Source: Pseudomonadota bacterium (lineage in GTDB: Bacteria; Desulfobacterota; Desulfobulbia; Desulfobulbales; Desulfocapsaceae). Taken from it: 64,000 nucleotides of DNA. Each line of letters begins with the position of its first letter. Within the stretch, counting starts at the first letter, position 1. Below, one piece after another: positions 25,252 to 34,111 of the stretch. The stretch lies in NCBI GenBank assembly GCA_018821985.1, contig JAHJKP010000032.1:1-64000 (forward strand), read 5' to 3'. The notes beneath the pieces were generated by a model. That model was not told where the DNA came from, did not search any database, and worked only from the letters and a program-made list of their open reading frames with translations. The position numbers and the translations under genes were made by a program.

Positions 25252-28020
25252 ATGATCAATGCCAAGCATACCAAGGATTCTCCCATGGACAGCAGCGTGA
25301 CGACTCCCAATATACCCAACTCTATCTCTTCTCCCCATGCAGCAGAGAGTGAGCTTGTCCTTGTCGCACTGAAAAGTTCACTTCATGGGCTGACTCATAG
25401 TGAAGCTGCGGCCCGCCTTGAACTCTACGGACGGAACACATTACCCCAGGCCAGGCCACCAGGAATCGCAACCGTCTTTTTCCGCCAGTTTGCCAGTCCA
25501 CTCATCTATGTCCTTGTTGCCGCCGCTCTCTTATCCCTGATGATTAAGGATTGGTCTGATGCCGGCTTTATCTCGGCGGTCCTGTTCATTAATGCTCTTA
25601 TTGGGTCCATTCAAGAACATTCCGCCCAGCGGGCAGCAACTGCCCTGCAGGAGCTGGTACGCACGCGATGCCGGGTCTTGCGTGAGGGTGACAGTTACGA
25701 AATCAATGCCGAAGAGTTGGTCCCAGGCGATATTGTGCTTCTGGAGTCAGGTGATAAGGTCCCTGCCGACTTACGGCTGCTCGTCTCCCATGATCTGGAG
25801 GTAGATGAATCCTTGTTGACCGGAGAGTCGTTACCTGTGGCGAAAGACGGCAACACCGTGTTAGGCGAAGATATTGGCCTGGGCGATCGAGTGAATATGC
25901 TTTTCACGGGCACCTTGGTAGGTCGAGGGCGCGCTCGAGGGGTGGTGGTAAGTACGGCGCTTAACACTGTATTGGGCTCTATTGCTGCCGATGTTCTGTC
26001 TAAACAGCCTCCTAAGGCCCCCTTGCAGGTCCGGATGGACAGGTTCACCCATCGTGTGGCGATCCTGGTTGGCATAGCGGCATTAACTATGTTGGGAGTG
26101 GCGGTTACCCGTGGCACGCCATTCGCCGAAATGTTCCTGCTCGTGGTCGCCCTTGCAGTATCCGTCATTCCCGAGGGCTTGCCGGTGGCGCTCACCGTGG
26201 CTCTGGCCATAGGCATGCGGAGAATGGCCCGGCGAAACGTTATTGTTCGTCGGCTGTTAGCGGTGGAATCGCTGGGTTCCTGTACGCTCATTGCAACCGA
26301 CAAGACAGGTACGCTTACCGTTAATCAACTGACCGCACGTTGCATTCTCTTTTCAAACTTTGACCTGTGGGAGATAAGTGGTGAAGGCGTCGTGCCCGAG
26401 GGCCAGATCCTGACACCACGAGGCGCACCCTCTGCCGAAGAGAAAGTACTTCTCGACCGGCTTTGTCAGGCAGCTGCCCTGACCAATGAAGGCTTCCTTG
26501 GTCGTATCGATTCCGGCTGGTCCCACCATGGTGATGCCGTGGATGTTGCTTTTCTGGTGATGGCGCATAAGGCCGGTGTCGTCAAGGCAGAGATTACCAA
26601 TACCTTTCCCGAAATTGACACTATTCCCTATGAATCGGAGCGGCTGTTTTCAGCCAGTTTGAACGAAGTGAATGGGAGAAAGTGTGCCTTTGTCAAAGGG
26701 GCTCTTGAACGGCTGCTACCCATGTGTAAGACTATGGCGACGCCTGGGCAGAACGTAATCATGGATCGTGCTCTGATCGAGCAGCAGGCTCATAAACTGG
26801 CCAGTGGCGGCTATAAGGTGCTTGCCCTGGCGGACGGTGAGATTCAACTGCGTCAGAGTGAGGTCTTTAGCGAAGAGCATCTGCTCGGGCTTACCCTGAT
26901 TGGTCTCGTGGGCATTATCGATCCCTTGCGCATGGAGGTGAAGGCTGCCGTCACAGCCTGTCGGCAGGCGGGAATTGAGGTGGCTATGATCACTGGCGAC
27001 CACCCAACCACCGCTTTTGCCATTGCCTGGGAATTAGGCATGGCGGAACGTGCCGAACAGTTGGTGAGCGGCCCGGAATTGAGCTTGGCGCTCGAATCCG
27101 GAACCATTGACCAGCTGACTCGCGATGCACGGGTTTTCGCACGCGTGGGACCGCACCAGAAGCTGGACATCGTTCAATCCCTGCAGCGGCATGGACATTT
27201 TGTGGCGGTGAGCGGAGACGGCGCCAACGATGCACCGGCGTTACGCGCCGCCCAGGTTGGGGTCGCCATGGGGATGAGCGGGACCGATGTGGCCCGGGAA
27301 ACAGCCGACCTGATCATCACCGACGACAATTTTGCCTCCATTGTCGCCGGTGTCGAGGAGGGGCGAGTCGCCTATGCAAACGTACGCAAGGTGATTTTTC
27401 TCCTCATCTCCACCGGTGCCGCAGAGTTGGTGCTGTTCACCCTGGCCTTATTGACCGGCTTGCCTCTCCCTCTGATGGCTGTCCATTTGCTGTGGTTGAA
27501 CTTGGTAACCAATGGGATTCAGGATGTGGCCCTGGCGTTTGAACCCGGCGAGGGCGACGAATTGCGTCATCCGCCAAGATCGCCCCGCGAGCCCATCTTC
27601 AATAGACTCATGATAGAGCGGGTAGTGCTCTCGGCCTTGGTCATCGGGATTGTCGCCTTTCTTGTCTTCCAGTGGTTCGTCGCCAGAGGTTTTAGCCTGG
27701 ATGAGGCCCGCAATGGAACCTTGCTGCTGATGGTGTTGTTCGAGAACGTCCACGTGTTGAACTGTCGATCAGAACTCCGCTCAGTATTTCGCCACAATCT
27801 ACTGCACAATCCGATCCTTGTAATCGGGACGGTTGTCGCCCAACTCGTGCATATCGGCGCCATGTACACGCCCTGGGTCAGTGATGTCCTGCATATCCAA
27901 CCTGTAACGCCACAACATTGGCTGGTGCTGCTGGGGCTGGCATTGAGCGTGCTGATGGTGATGGAACTTCATAAAGCCGTTCGCCGATGGTGGTATAATA
28001 ATGAATATAATAATTATTAA
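25252..28020 (+). CDS. P-type (type II) cation-transporting ATPase
   Basis: A ~922-residue ion pump. The cation-ATPase N domain (LVLVALKSSLHGLTHSEAAA) is followed by the actuator loop with LTGESLPVAKD. The TM4 ion-site motif PEGLPVALT comes next, then the phosphorylated Asp in DKTGTLTVNQ (about residue 350), MITGDHPTTA and SGDGANDAPALRAAQ. The C-terminal helices carry NLVTNGIQDVALAFEP. PEGLP and the domain order place it with Ca2+/SERCA-like or Na+-type pumps rather than heavy-metal pumps, but the ion is uncertain. Starts at 25252 and 25285 (AAGGA upstream) are both plausible; the open frame reaches back to 25126. Confidence 0.92.
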   Translation: MINAKHTKDSPMDSSVTTPNIPNSISSPHAAESELVLVALKSSLHGLTHSEAAARLELYGRNTLPQARPPGIATVFFRQFASPLIYVLVAAALLSLMIKDWSDAGFISAVLFINALIGSIQEHSAQRAATALQELVRTRCRVLREGDSYEINAEELVPGDIVLLESGDKVPADLRLLVSHDLEVDESLLTGESLPVAKDGNTVLGEDIGLGDRVNMLFTGTLVGRGRARGVVVSTALNTVLGSIAADVLSKQPPKAPLQVRMDRFTHRVAILVGIAALTMLGVAVTRGTPFAEMFLLVVALAVSVIPEGLPVALTVALAIGMRRMARRNVIVRRLLAVESLGSCTLIATDKTGTLTVNQLTARCILFSNFDLWEISGEGVVPEGQILTPRGAPSAEEKVLLDRLCQAAALTNEGFLGRIDSGWSHHGDAVDVAFLVMAHKAGVVKAEITNTFPEIDTIPYESERLFSASLNEVNGRKCAFVKGALERLLPMCKTMATPGQNVIMDRALIEQQAHKLASGGYKVLALADGEIQLRQSEVFSEEHLLGLTLIGLVGIIDPLRMEVKAAVTACRQAGIEVAMITGDHPTTAFAIAWELGMAERAEQLVSGPELSLALESGTIDQLTRDARVFARVGPHQKLDIVQSLQRHGHFVAVSGDGANDAPALRAAQVGVAMGMSGTDVARETADLIITDDNFASIVAGVEEGRVAYANVRKVIFLLISTGAAELVLFTLALLTGLPLPLMAVHLLWLNLVTNGIQDVALAFEPGEGDELRHPPRSPREPIFNRLMIERVVLSALVIGIVAFLVFQWFVARGFSLDEARNGTLLLMVLFENVHVLNCRSELRSVFRHNLLHNPILVIGTVVAQLVHIGAMYTPWVSDVLHIQPVTPQHWLVLLGLALSVLMVMELHKAVRRWWYNNEYNNY

Positions 28021-28446
28021 GCTTGCCTGAAAACAGCTGATCCTGAAGAGTAGATGTTGCTACTGAGGAGATTTGCTGCGCTCTTTTCCGGCCGATCTTC
28101 ATCCAAAAATATCTGCTTCATTGACTTAGGTCAAGGCTCGGCATATGACAAGGTTGTAGAAAGATGACTGTGTTAGTCGTACGTTAAAAATGCATCTGCT
28201 CCTCAAAATAAAATGAGGAAAAAGATGAGACTTTTTCCTGTGATTTTCTTGCAGGCTTCCTGCTGGTGAAGGGAACCGACAAAACCTGGCCTGAGTGGCG
28301 CTTACTTTTGGTCGGTTTGAATGAGAAAATATCTGAAAATATTGGTTAAAATTTTTTTTGTAGTCAATAAGTAATTTAAACTGAAAAAAATACAAAGGGA
28401 GAGGATCATAAGCTAGTGAATATCTTCATTTGAGAGGAAACTACCA
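28021..28446. other. Intergenic region upstream of the cytochrome gene
   Basis: No gene longer than 34 codons. It holds the TTGAC-N4-GTCAA palindrome at 28121 and a GAGGA ribosome site at 28434 that serves the short frame starting at 28447. It may be a long leader for the cytochrome gene. Confidence 0.4.
28121..28134. promoter_or_regulatory. CRP/FNR-family type binding site
   Basis: TTGAC-ttag-GTCAA is a perfect 5-bp inverted repeat with the 4-bp spacing of CRP/FNR-superfamily regulators (FNR, DNR, HcpR types). A short cytochrome gene lies 0.4 kb downstream, which would suit a redox or nitrogen-oxide responsive regulator. No matching promoter was recognised at the expected distance. Confidence 0.4.
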
Positions 28447-28551
28447 ATGATTGAGAAGCTTGTAGAAGTTGACAAGAACGTAGTCAACCTATTTGCGGCT
28501 GCATTTTTTATTGAAATTGATAGCAATCAACCAACAGGAGAAAATATATGA
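28447..28551 (+). CDS. Short leader peptide, 34 residues, overlapping the cytochrome start
   Basis: The ATG has GAGGAAA 6 bases upstream. The frame encodes MIEKLVEVDKNVVNLF and continues to a TGA at 28549-28551, which overlaps the ATG (28548) of the cytochrome gene. The overlap suggests translational coupling. It also contains the inverted repeat GTTGAC-N9-GTCAAC (28469-28489). No known family; it could be an unexpressed frame. Confidence 0.4.
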   Translation: MIEKLVEVDKNVVNLFAAAFFIEIDSNQPTGENI

Positions 28552-28946
28552 AACAGATCTCTACCATATTGATGTTCCTTGTAATCCTGACGCATTCCAT
28601 GCAAGCGTACGCAGCCAAGCCTGTAAGCCGCTACGACGCCGCCACTCAAACATGCCGGGTACTCAGCGACGGACCGCTGGAGTGGGACAGTCGCTCTTGG
28701 GGTGAAGGAGGCAAGACATTCAAAGCCACTTGCCAGGGTTGCCACAACAGTAAAGATAAAATCGCGCCTTTCCTCTGGTCAGAATCAAAAAGTCAGGAGG
28801 CCTGGAACAGAGTCTTTGCCAGCCGCTATCCCAAGTGTGCTCAGGATGGTTCCTGGAATGCAATCAGCGAAGAACAATTGCGCAAGGTCAACGATTTCCT
28901 CTGGCGGTGGGCAAATAACTCCTTGGCAAGCAGCTGCCATGGCTGA
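28548..28946 (+). CDS. Small secreted c-type monohaem cytochrome-like protein
   Basis: A 132-residue protein with a cleavable signal peptide (about residues 1-22, ending AYA) and one haem-binding motif CQGCH near residue 62. Three further Cys (TCRV, KCAQ, SCHG) could form a disulfide. No distal Met ligand is clear. It probably carries electrons or binds a small molecule in the periplasm. ACAGGAG sits just upstream of the start. Confidence 0.8.
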   Translation: MKQISTILMFLVILTHSMQAYAAKPVSRYDAATQTCRVLSDGPLEWDSRSWGEGGKTFKATCQGCHNSKDKIAPFLWSESKSQEAWNRVFASRYPKCAQDGSWNAISEEQLRKVNDFLWRWANNSLASSCHG

Positions 28947-29271
28947 AAATAACGTATGATTCCCAGGTTGGGAAACACAGTAGAGAAATAAGGACAGACC
29001 AGAATGATGCCGGCTCAAGGTACTTTTACATGAGAACGTATCGAAACTATTTGATAAAATTTGTATGATTGCGATTACTGATGCGAAGTATAAGAGATGT
29101 GATGTCAATGCTCCCAGAATTTCATTTGTAGGCCCTGTGTTGAAAATTGTGCACGGCCCAGCAGAAACTCAGGAATTCTGGGAGTATTGTCCTTCAATAA
29201 TCCGGAGCTCATTACCGGTTATAAGCTTTGCGCTTCAATTCGCTTTGGTCCAGGCGGCATGAGCCCGCCAA
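28947..29271. other. Intergenic region between convergent genes
   Basis: The cytochrome gene and the leftward DUF3786 gene converge here. No gene, strong hairpin or recognised repeat was seen. Confidence 0.4.
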
Positions 29272-30072
29272 TCAGCGGTGATGCTCGGCAATCTTGGCAA
29301 ACATCTGCACGAGTCCGGAGCAGAGGGTGAAGATGGATTTGATATGGAGGTTGGTGCTGCAGCAGGCATCAAAGAAGATGGTGAGCTTTGATTGCAGATC
29401 ATCCTCCGGGGCCTGGTAACAGATGAGCATGGGGATTTTGGGTAAGGGGTACAGGATCAGGGCAATATCCGCCTCGTACCAGTCAACAGCCTTTCCCGCA
29501 AACAGAGTAACCAGATCAGTCAGCAGATCCGGGTTGTTATCGGCCAGCTGGCGCAGCGGTTCTTCACAGCGGCTGGTAAAGAGGCCCTGCCATTCAATCC
29601 CCCCTTTGATTTCCCGAAATGATATCCAGCGGCCGGTAATGTCGGCATGGCTCTGGTGGGTGATGTAGGAGAGGAGCGGTGCCTGTACCCAGGGGATGAT
29701 ATGGCATTCCGAGCTCATGTCGCCCTGGCGGTTCAGGACGAAATCCTTGCCCAGTGAATGGATGGTGATAGTCTCGCCCTTGACGGTTGCCCCGATCAGG
29801 GGGGCGACGGCGGCGAGATCAATCCCTGCCATCTTCTTCTGCAGTTTGTCGAGGAACTCCGCCTGATTTACCTCCTTGAGCCCCGGGCTCTGGTATTTGG
29901 CCGAGAAGGATGTCATGGCTTCATGATCGAGATCCGGGCAGTCTTTAAATTTCTTGCTGCCCGCCACGATTGCCGCGGCAAAGGCCAGGCAGGAGGGGAG
30001 CAGGCATTTCTGGCAATTGCTCTGCGGCAGGATCTTATAGACATCCAGGGGTTTGAAGGTGTTTTTAGTCAT
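29272..30072 (-). CDS. Fe-S domain / DUF3786 protein
   Basis: A 266-residue cytoplasmic protein. The N-terminus has a four-cysteine cluster motif, NCQKCLLPSCLAFAAAIVAG followed by KKFKDCP (C-x2-C-x4-C-x16-C). This is the Fe-S domain also found in the corrinoid iron-sulfur/CODH gamma subunit. The rest fits DUF3786 (GRWISFREIKGGIEWQGLF, then DIALILYPLPKIPMLICY). Such proteins are frequent in anaerobic deltaproteobacteria; their function is not established, though a role in corrinoid or Fe-S metabolism is often assumed. Confidence 0.87.
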   Translation of the reverse strand: MTKNTFKPLDVYKILPQSNCQKCLLPSCLAFAAAIVAGSKKFKDCPDLDHEAMTSFSAKYQSPGLKEVNQAEFLDKLQKKMAGIDLAAVAPLIGATVKGETITIHSLGKDFVLNRQGDMSSECHIIPWVQAPLLSYITHQSHADITGRWISFREIKGGIEWQGLFTSRCEEPLRQLADNNPDLLTDLVTLFAGKAVDWYEADIALILYPLPKIPMLICYQAPEDDLQSKLTIFFDACCSTNLHIKSIFTLCSGLVQMFAKIAEHHR

Positions 30073-30126
30073 GCCGGCAGGTTAATGAAGATTCGTGAAA
30101 TAATATGCCTGCGATTATTGCTGTTC

Positions 30127-30216
30127 CTAAAAAGCATTCCTGATGGCTTCTTCCAGTTATTGTAACTCGTCGGCTTTCTTCGGCTTGTTTTTAATATCAT
30201 TTATACCCACGATTTC
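30127..30216 (-). pseudogene. C-terminal remnant of a flavodoxin-family gene
   Basis: On the minus strand the frame reads EIVGINDIKN, then KKADELQ, an in-frame stop, and LEEAIRNAF with a final stop. This matches the C-terminus (ESVGINDFEN … AELQQLGEAIRNSIY) of the intact flavodoxin-like protein at 47947-48594. The rest of the gene is gone. It is a decayed paralogue left behind in this gap. Confidence 0.75.
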
Positions 30217-30236
30217 CTTTTACAGGTACTGATCTG

Positions 30237-30374
30237 GTGAACGTCCTCAAGAATCCGAACCTGGCCGAAGATAAGCTCTGCAGTTCTCTTGTCGTAACGG
30301 CTAATGCTCTGCTTAAATGTCTGCAGGAAAAACAATCAAATGAAAATTTCAGACTGGCTGTAGACAAAGGATAG
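30237..30374 (+). other. Short open frame, possible gene fragment
   Basis: A GTG-started 45-codon frame reads VNVLKNPNLAEDKLCSSLVV and continues with TANALLKCLQEK to a TAG. The composition looks protein-like, but there is no ribosome site and I recognise no family. It is more likely a fragment than a gene. The rest of the 30073-30467 gap shows only the promoter-side AT-rich sequence before 30468. Confidence 0.3.
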
Positions 30375-30467
30375 AAATATTGCTCTCAAAACGGCTAAAA
30401 CTCATTTAGAATAAAAAAAAATGGATTTGATCCCCTATTCTAATCTAAGATTTATCTGGAGTCAGCT

Positions 30468-31226
30468 ATGAAACAACTTTCTTTGATTATATATTTGTTT
30501 TCAATCTTTGTATCTCTGCCAGCTTATGGCAGTAGTAACTTTGTCATTGATTTTAGAGATGGAGAGTCTGTTCCGGGTGGTGAACATCTTTATTTGACAG
30601 ATCTTATTGAACGTAGGGCACCTGGGTATGCAGGGCAAAGAATTACTGATGTAATGGTATATGCAGACTCCAGAAATCGCCATCATGGGGGGTATGTACA
30701 GCTTTTGGATGATAACAGAAGACTTATTTCTGAAGACACTTTGTCAGAAGGGTACGCATCTTTACCCGTTTATGAGGGGTATCAAAGACCAGCGTTTCTA
30801 TATTTTGAAAATGATGTTTACCTGAACAGGATTGAATTTATTACAGAGGGACGTCCAAGGGGTTTTGAACAGAGAAGAGAAAGAAGGGCATCAAGACAGA
30901 ATGAATTTCTTGCGCCCACAAGAGTTCTTGAAATCGGTAATTTTGTTAAAACAAACTATAACTCTGAAGTCAAAAAGTTTTCTCTAGCCTCTGGAGGGTT
31001 TTCAAAAATCAATTTCAGGGTTCAGATCGGGGAAAAATATGCAGTAATTGTCAATTCGATCGTGGTCTTGTCAGGCGGAAATAATCGCGGCTGGAAAACT
31101 GTAGGGGCACGATTGTCCAATGGTGATAATGTGTTTGCACTGGATGTTCCTGAAGATGCAACAGATATTCAGGTGTCATTCGCGCATGGTCAAGGCTCTT
31201 CTGTACAAATTCTCCTGCTTCCTTAA
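30468..31226 (+). CDS. Secreted protein of unknown function
   Basis: A 252-residue protein with a signal peptide (about residues 1-21, ending AYG). The mature part looks beta-rich, with an Arg-rich stretch (RRERRASRQ) in the middle separating two domains. Each half has jelly-roll-like strand patterns (YVQLLDDNRRLIS; ALDVPEDATDIQVSF). No family was recognised. ATCTGGAG lies about 7 bases before the ATG. Composition is AT-rich compared with its neighbours, so it may be acquired. Confidence 0.75.
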   Translation: MKQLSLIIYLFSIFVSLPAYGSSNFVIDFRDGESVPGGEHLYLTDLIERRAPGYAGQRITDVMVYADSRNRHHGGYVQLLDDNRRLISEDTLSEGYASLPVYEGYQRPAFLYFENDVYLNRIEFITEGRPRGFEQRRERRASRQNEFLAPTRVLEIGNFVKTNYNSEVKKFSLASGGFSKINFRVQIGEKYAVIVNSIVVLSGGNNRGWKTVGARLSNGDNVFALDVPEDATDIQVSFAHGQGSSVQILLLP

Positions 31227-31323
31227 ATCTTAAGCCATCACAGGGGGTATGGATTGAATATATTTTCTTTTCCTTTCTTATCAAACTGCCTGGAGCATGG
31301 TCTGCAGTTTTTCTCTTCCTTCC

Positions 31324-32499
31324 TCAAGGAACCTGCAGAAATCCATCAGGAGCCAAGCTGGTCGCCTGCATTACCATATTGATGCCACGATGCGCAAGCC
31401 AGGTGTCTACCTCTCTATTGGCCTCATCCTGCCAGAATCTTTCGATTTGTTCGCCCACCGGCTGGTAGCCCATGAGCTCCTCGATACGTCTGTGGAGTGC
31501 AACACTCTCTTTAAAGGAGTCTCTCTTCTTCTGCAGCAATTCCTTAAGCCTTTCAACTGCATGCAGACCAATGGACAGACCGAATTCCCTGAATGCAAGA
31601 CGGTAACGCGCCGGAATCAGCAAGGTGTTCGTCTTGAGATAGGATTCCAATCCCAGAAGAGAGGAATCAAGCAAATCCAAGAGCAGCTTGTCCTGCCCAG
31701 ACCTGTCTCTGACCATCAGCTGTGCCACCTGGAGTCCGTTACATAAAAGTCCCCCAATGCCCAGTGGGTCTTCGGTCGCCCAACTCCTCCCCCTGCAGAT
31801 CCCGGCCAGCTCCTTGATCTCATCGGAGAGATCCAGCTGGGGCGATTCCTGCGGTATATCGCTCCTGTCCGCCTGCAGTTGGCTGTAGAGGATGAATCCT
31901 TCAAGCGGGTCGTGCAGGCCCATGGATGGGATCAGGGGACGGGAGAGATCTATGCTCATCTTCCAGTGGATATATTTCTGCCCATCGGCCGAGCTAAAGA
32001 CAAAGGCTCCATGCACCTTCTTGGCAAGCTCTCTGGCCCATCTGCTGTACACCCCTTCAGAGGTGGCTGTGGCCACGCATTGGAGGGCGTGCATCCATTT
32101 GATCAGGTAATGATAGTACTGTCCGTCACGCTCCCATTCCATTCTCTCGTCAAAGGGGTCGGTTGGGCCACGTTCGTTCATCTCTTTGCCGATGCGCATG
32201 CCCCCGGCGGTGGGATGCAGTCTCCCTTCGTCCTCGCCCAGACCGCTGATCCATCCCTGTCGTCTGTCATCCTGACGATGACGGCCAAGGGTCTCATGGA
32301 CCTGATCCACAAGGGAGAGGGCAAGCGACTTAAAGCTGTCATCACCGGTCTGGCGATAGAGCTCCAGGAGGTTGCAGACGGCGAAGGCGTCGGTCCACAG
32401 GTAACGGGATGGCGGCCTCCTGACCGGTGAAAGACCGGTTTGCTTGGCAAAATCAGTCATGATCTGCCGGACAAGGGTTAATGGCAGGTTTTGTTTCAT
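31324..32499 (-). CDS. Unknown protein, possibly alpha/alpha-barrel (six-hairpin) fold
   Basis: A 391-residue soluble, helical protein with Trp-rich motifs (YLWTDAFAVCNLLELYRQTG; ERDGQYYHYLIKWMHAL; SMGLHDPLEGF). The regular helix-pair spacing and aromatic residues resemble six-hairpin glycosidase-like proteins, but I cannot name a family or catalytic residues. The ATG at 32499 has GGGAG upstream and is preferred over the TTG at 32520. CapA is encoded 75 bp upstream on the same strand, so the two may be co-transcribed and linked to surface polymer metabolism. Confidence 0.75.
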   Translation of the reverse strand: MKQNLPLTLVRQIMTDFAKQTGLSPVRRPPSRYLWTDAFAVCNLLELYRQTGDDSFKSLALSLVDQVHETLGRHRQDDRRQGWISGLGEDEGRLHPTAGGMRIGKEMNERGPTDPFDERMEWERDGQYYHYLIKWMHALQCVATATSEGVYSRWARELAKKVHGAFVFSSADGQKYIHWKMSIDLSRPLIPSMGLHDPLEGFILYSQLQADRSDIPQESPQLDLSDEIKELAGICRGRSWATEDPLGIGGLLCNGLQVAQLMVRDRSGQDKLLLDLLDSSLLGLESYLKTNTLLIPARYRLAFREFGLSIGLHAVERLKELLQKKRDSFKESVALHRRIEELMGYQPVGEQIERFWQDEANREVDTWLAHRGINMVMQATSLAPDGFLQVP

Positions 32500-32573
32500 C
32501 TTCCGTTCTCCCGTTCTCAAGGGGCTTCGATAAGGCCAGCAGCTTGTCCTGAACTGTAAAGGTGTACCATCTT

Positions 32574-33848
32574 TTACTCCCAGTTAAGAGCAAAAGAGCC
32601 GTCTTTGGCCGGGAGCAGCCGGGTGCCGAACTGTTTGCCTTCCCTGTTCAATACCCGCAGGAGCCACTGGCTGTCGTCGGGTTTGGCATTGATGGCCTGA
32701 AAACGTCTTATCTGCATGGGTATCATGCGCATCGAGACAAGTCTGCCGGTCGATGGCTCAAAGCTTGGGAAATACATCAGGGTGAGGTCGTCGCGATATT
32801 GCTCATCCCCTTCAATACCTTCGTAGTCGTTGAGAAAGTCTCCACAGCCGTACAGGATAAGCCTGTTTTGGTAGACCTCGATTCCCTTGGCATGGTGGGA
32901 GGAATGGCCGTAAATGACATCAACCCCTGCATCGTCGATAAGTTTATGGGCGAAATTACTCTCCATGGGGGAGATGGCATAGCCCCAGTTTCCCCCCCAA
33001 TGAAGAGAGACCAGGACCAGATCGCCCGGCTCTTTTATGGCGGCGATATCCTTCTTAATGTGTAAGACCGTCTGCTCGGAAAGGTCGGAGAGCACATTGA
33101 CGCCGGGCCTCTCGTCGGTGGCGGCCCAGCTGGGAGGAACGCCACTGGTACCGGAACCGTAAGCAAAGATGAGGACGCGGCCCTTGCCCGGAATTGCCAA
33201 TACCGCCGGAGTCTGGCTCTGCTGCCTGTCCCGGCCGGCCCCCACGCCCTTTATCCCTGCCTGTTCTAGGACAGCAAGCGTCTCGACCAGACCTGCATGC
33301 CCCCAGTCAAGGACGTGATTGTTGGCCAGCACGCAACAATCGAGGCGGGCGGCGGTGAGACAGCCGATATTGCCGGGGTGCATCCGGTAGTTGATCCCCT
33401 TGTCCGGCCAATACACGTCACTCTTCGTGACGCTGGTTTCCAGGTTGATAATCCGCAGATCCGGTTTTACCGTATCCAGCACCGCCAAGGCATCGCCCCA
33501 GATATAGGAATCGTCGACCGGTTTTGGGATGAGACCATTTGTCTGTTCCGCCAGCTCCACGTAGCCGTAGGCACTTCGCATATACGGTTCATAAATCAGT
33601 GGATCGCTCGGGTGGGGCAGCACCTGGTCGATCCCCCTGCCGGTCATCACATCACCGGCCAGAAAGAGGGTTATGTCCTGCGACCGGCGAGAAAGGATCG
33701 CTTCCAGCTCATCAATTTGCTTGTTCCCTGAAGGCGTTTTCCCTTTCTGGCTGGCCCAAACATGTTTTTCCATAGTGCAAAATCCTGTGGCTATAATGGT
33801 TGCCAGACAAAACAACCAGCTCAACCTGCAGCGCCATTTTACGCTCAT
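32574..33848 (-). CDS. CapA-family protein (poly-gamma-glutamate/capsule-type metallophosphatase)
   Basis: A 424-residue exported protein with a calcineurin-like CapA (PGA_cap) fold. A signal segment (about residues 9-25) is followed by LFLAGDVMTGRGID and INLETSVTKSD. LANNHVLDWGHAGLVETL and SLHWGGNWGY come next, then VIYGHSSHHAKGIEVYQ, the expected order of metal-ligand motifs. In PGA producers CapA helps polymer export; in most other bacteria the substrate is unknown, and capBC are not adjacent here. The 7-bp tandem repeat lies 38 bp upstream of its start codon. Confidence 0.92.
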   Translation of the reverse strand: MSVKWRCRLSWLFCLATIIATGFCTMEKHVWASQKGKTPSGNKQIDELEAILSRRSQDITLFLAGDVMTGRGIDQVLPHPSDPLIYEPYMRSAYGYVELAEQTNGLIPKPVDDSYIWGDALAVLDTVKPDLRIINLETSVTKSDVYWPDKGINYRMHPGNIGCLTAARLDCCVLANNHVLDWGHAGLVETLAVLEQAGIKGVGAGRDRQQSQTPAVLAIPGKGRVLIFAYGSGTSGVPPSWAATDERPGVNVLSDLSEQTVLHIKKDIAAIKEPGDLVLVSLHWGGNWGYAISPMESNFAHKLIDDAGVDVIYGHSSHHAKGIEVYQNRLILYGCGDFLNDYEGIEGDEQYRDDLTLMYFPSFEPSTGRLVSMRMIPMQIRRFQAINAKPDDSQWLLRVLNREGKQFGTRLLPAKDGSFALNWE

Positions 33849-33886
33849 ATGGTTATTTGCCTCAATGCCATGGATAGTTTATTTTG

Positions 33887-33949
33887 TGCCCACTGCCCAC
33901 TGCCCACTGCCCACTGCCCACTGCCCACTGCCCACTGCCCACTGCCCAC
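33887..33949. repeat. Heptanucleotide tandem repeat, 9 units
   Basis: Nine exact copies of TGCCCAC (GTGGGCA on the coding strand of capA), followed by a degenerate tenth TGCCTAT. They start 38 bp upstream of the capA start codon, inside its promoter or 5' leader. Seven-base units of perfect identity are prone to slipped-strand length change. Confidence 0.97.
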
Positions 33950-34111
33950 TGCCTATGGATTTATCTCAGATATTCCATCTCAAAGGTTTATAAAATGGAG
34001 GGGATCTGTGCCTGTACGATATAAGCTTTTTCTGCCGAATCAGCCTGTAAACTTACCCGCACCTGGAATGGAATTTGGGAAAATCTGACCAACTTGTCGT
34101 GCAAGTAGCCC

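Noticed and set aside
33887-33949. Possible CRISPR or iteron array
   Set aside because: Units are 7 bp, contiguous and without spacers, so it is a simple tandem repeat, and no cas or replication gene is adjacent.
33673-34088. Overlapping plus-strand frames encoding CPLPTAH repeats
   Set aside because: They are translations of the TGCCCAC tandem repeat, without supporting start sites.
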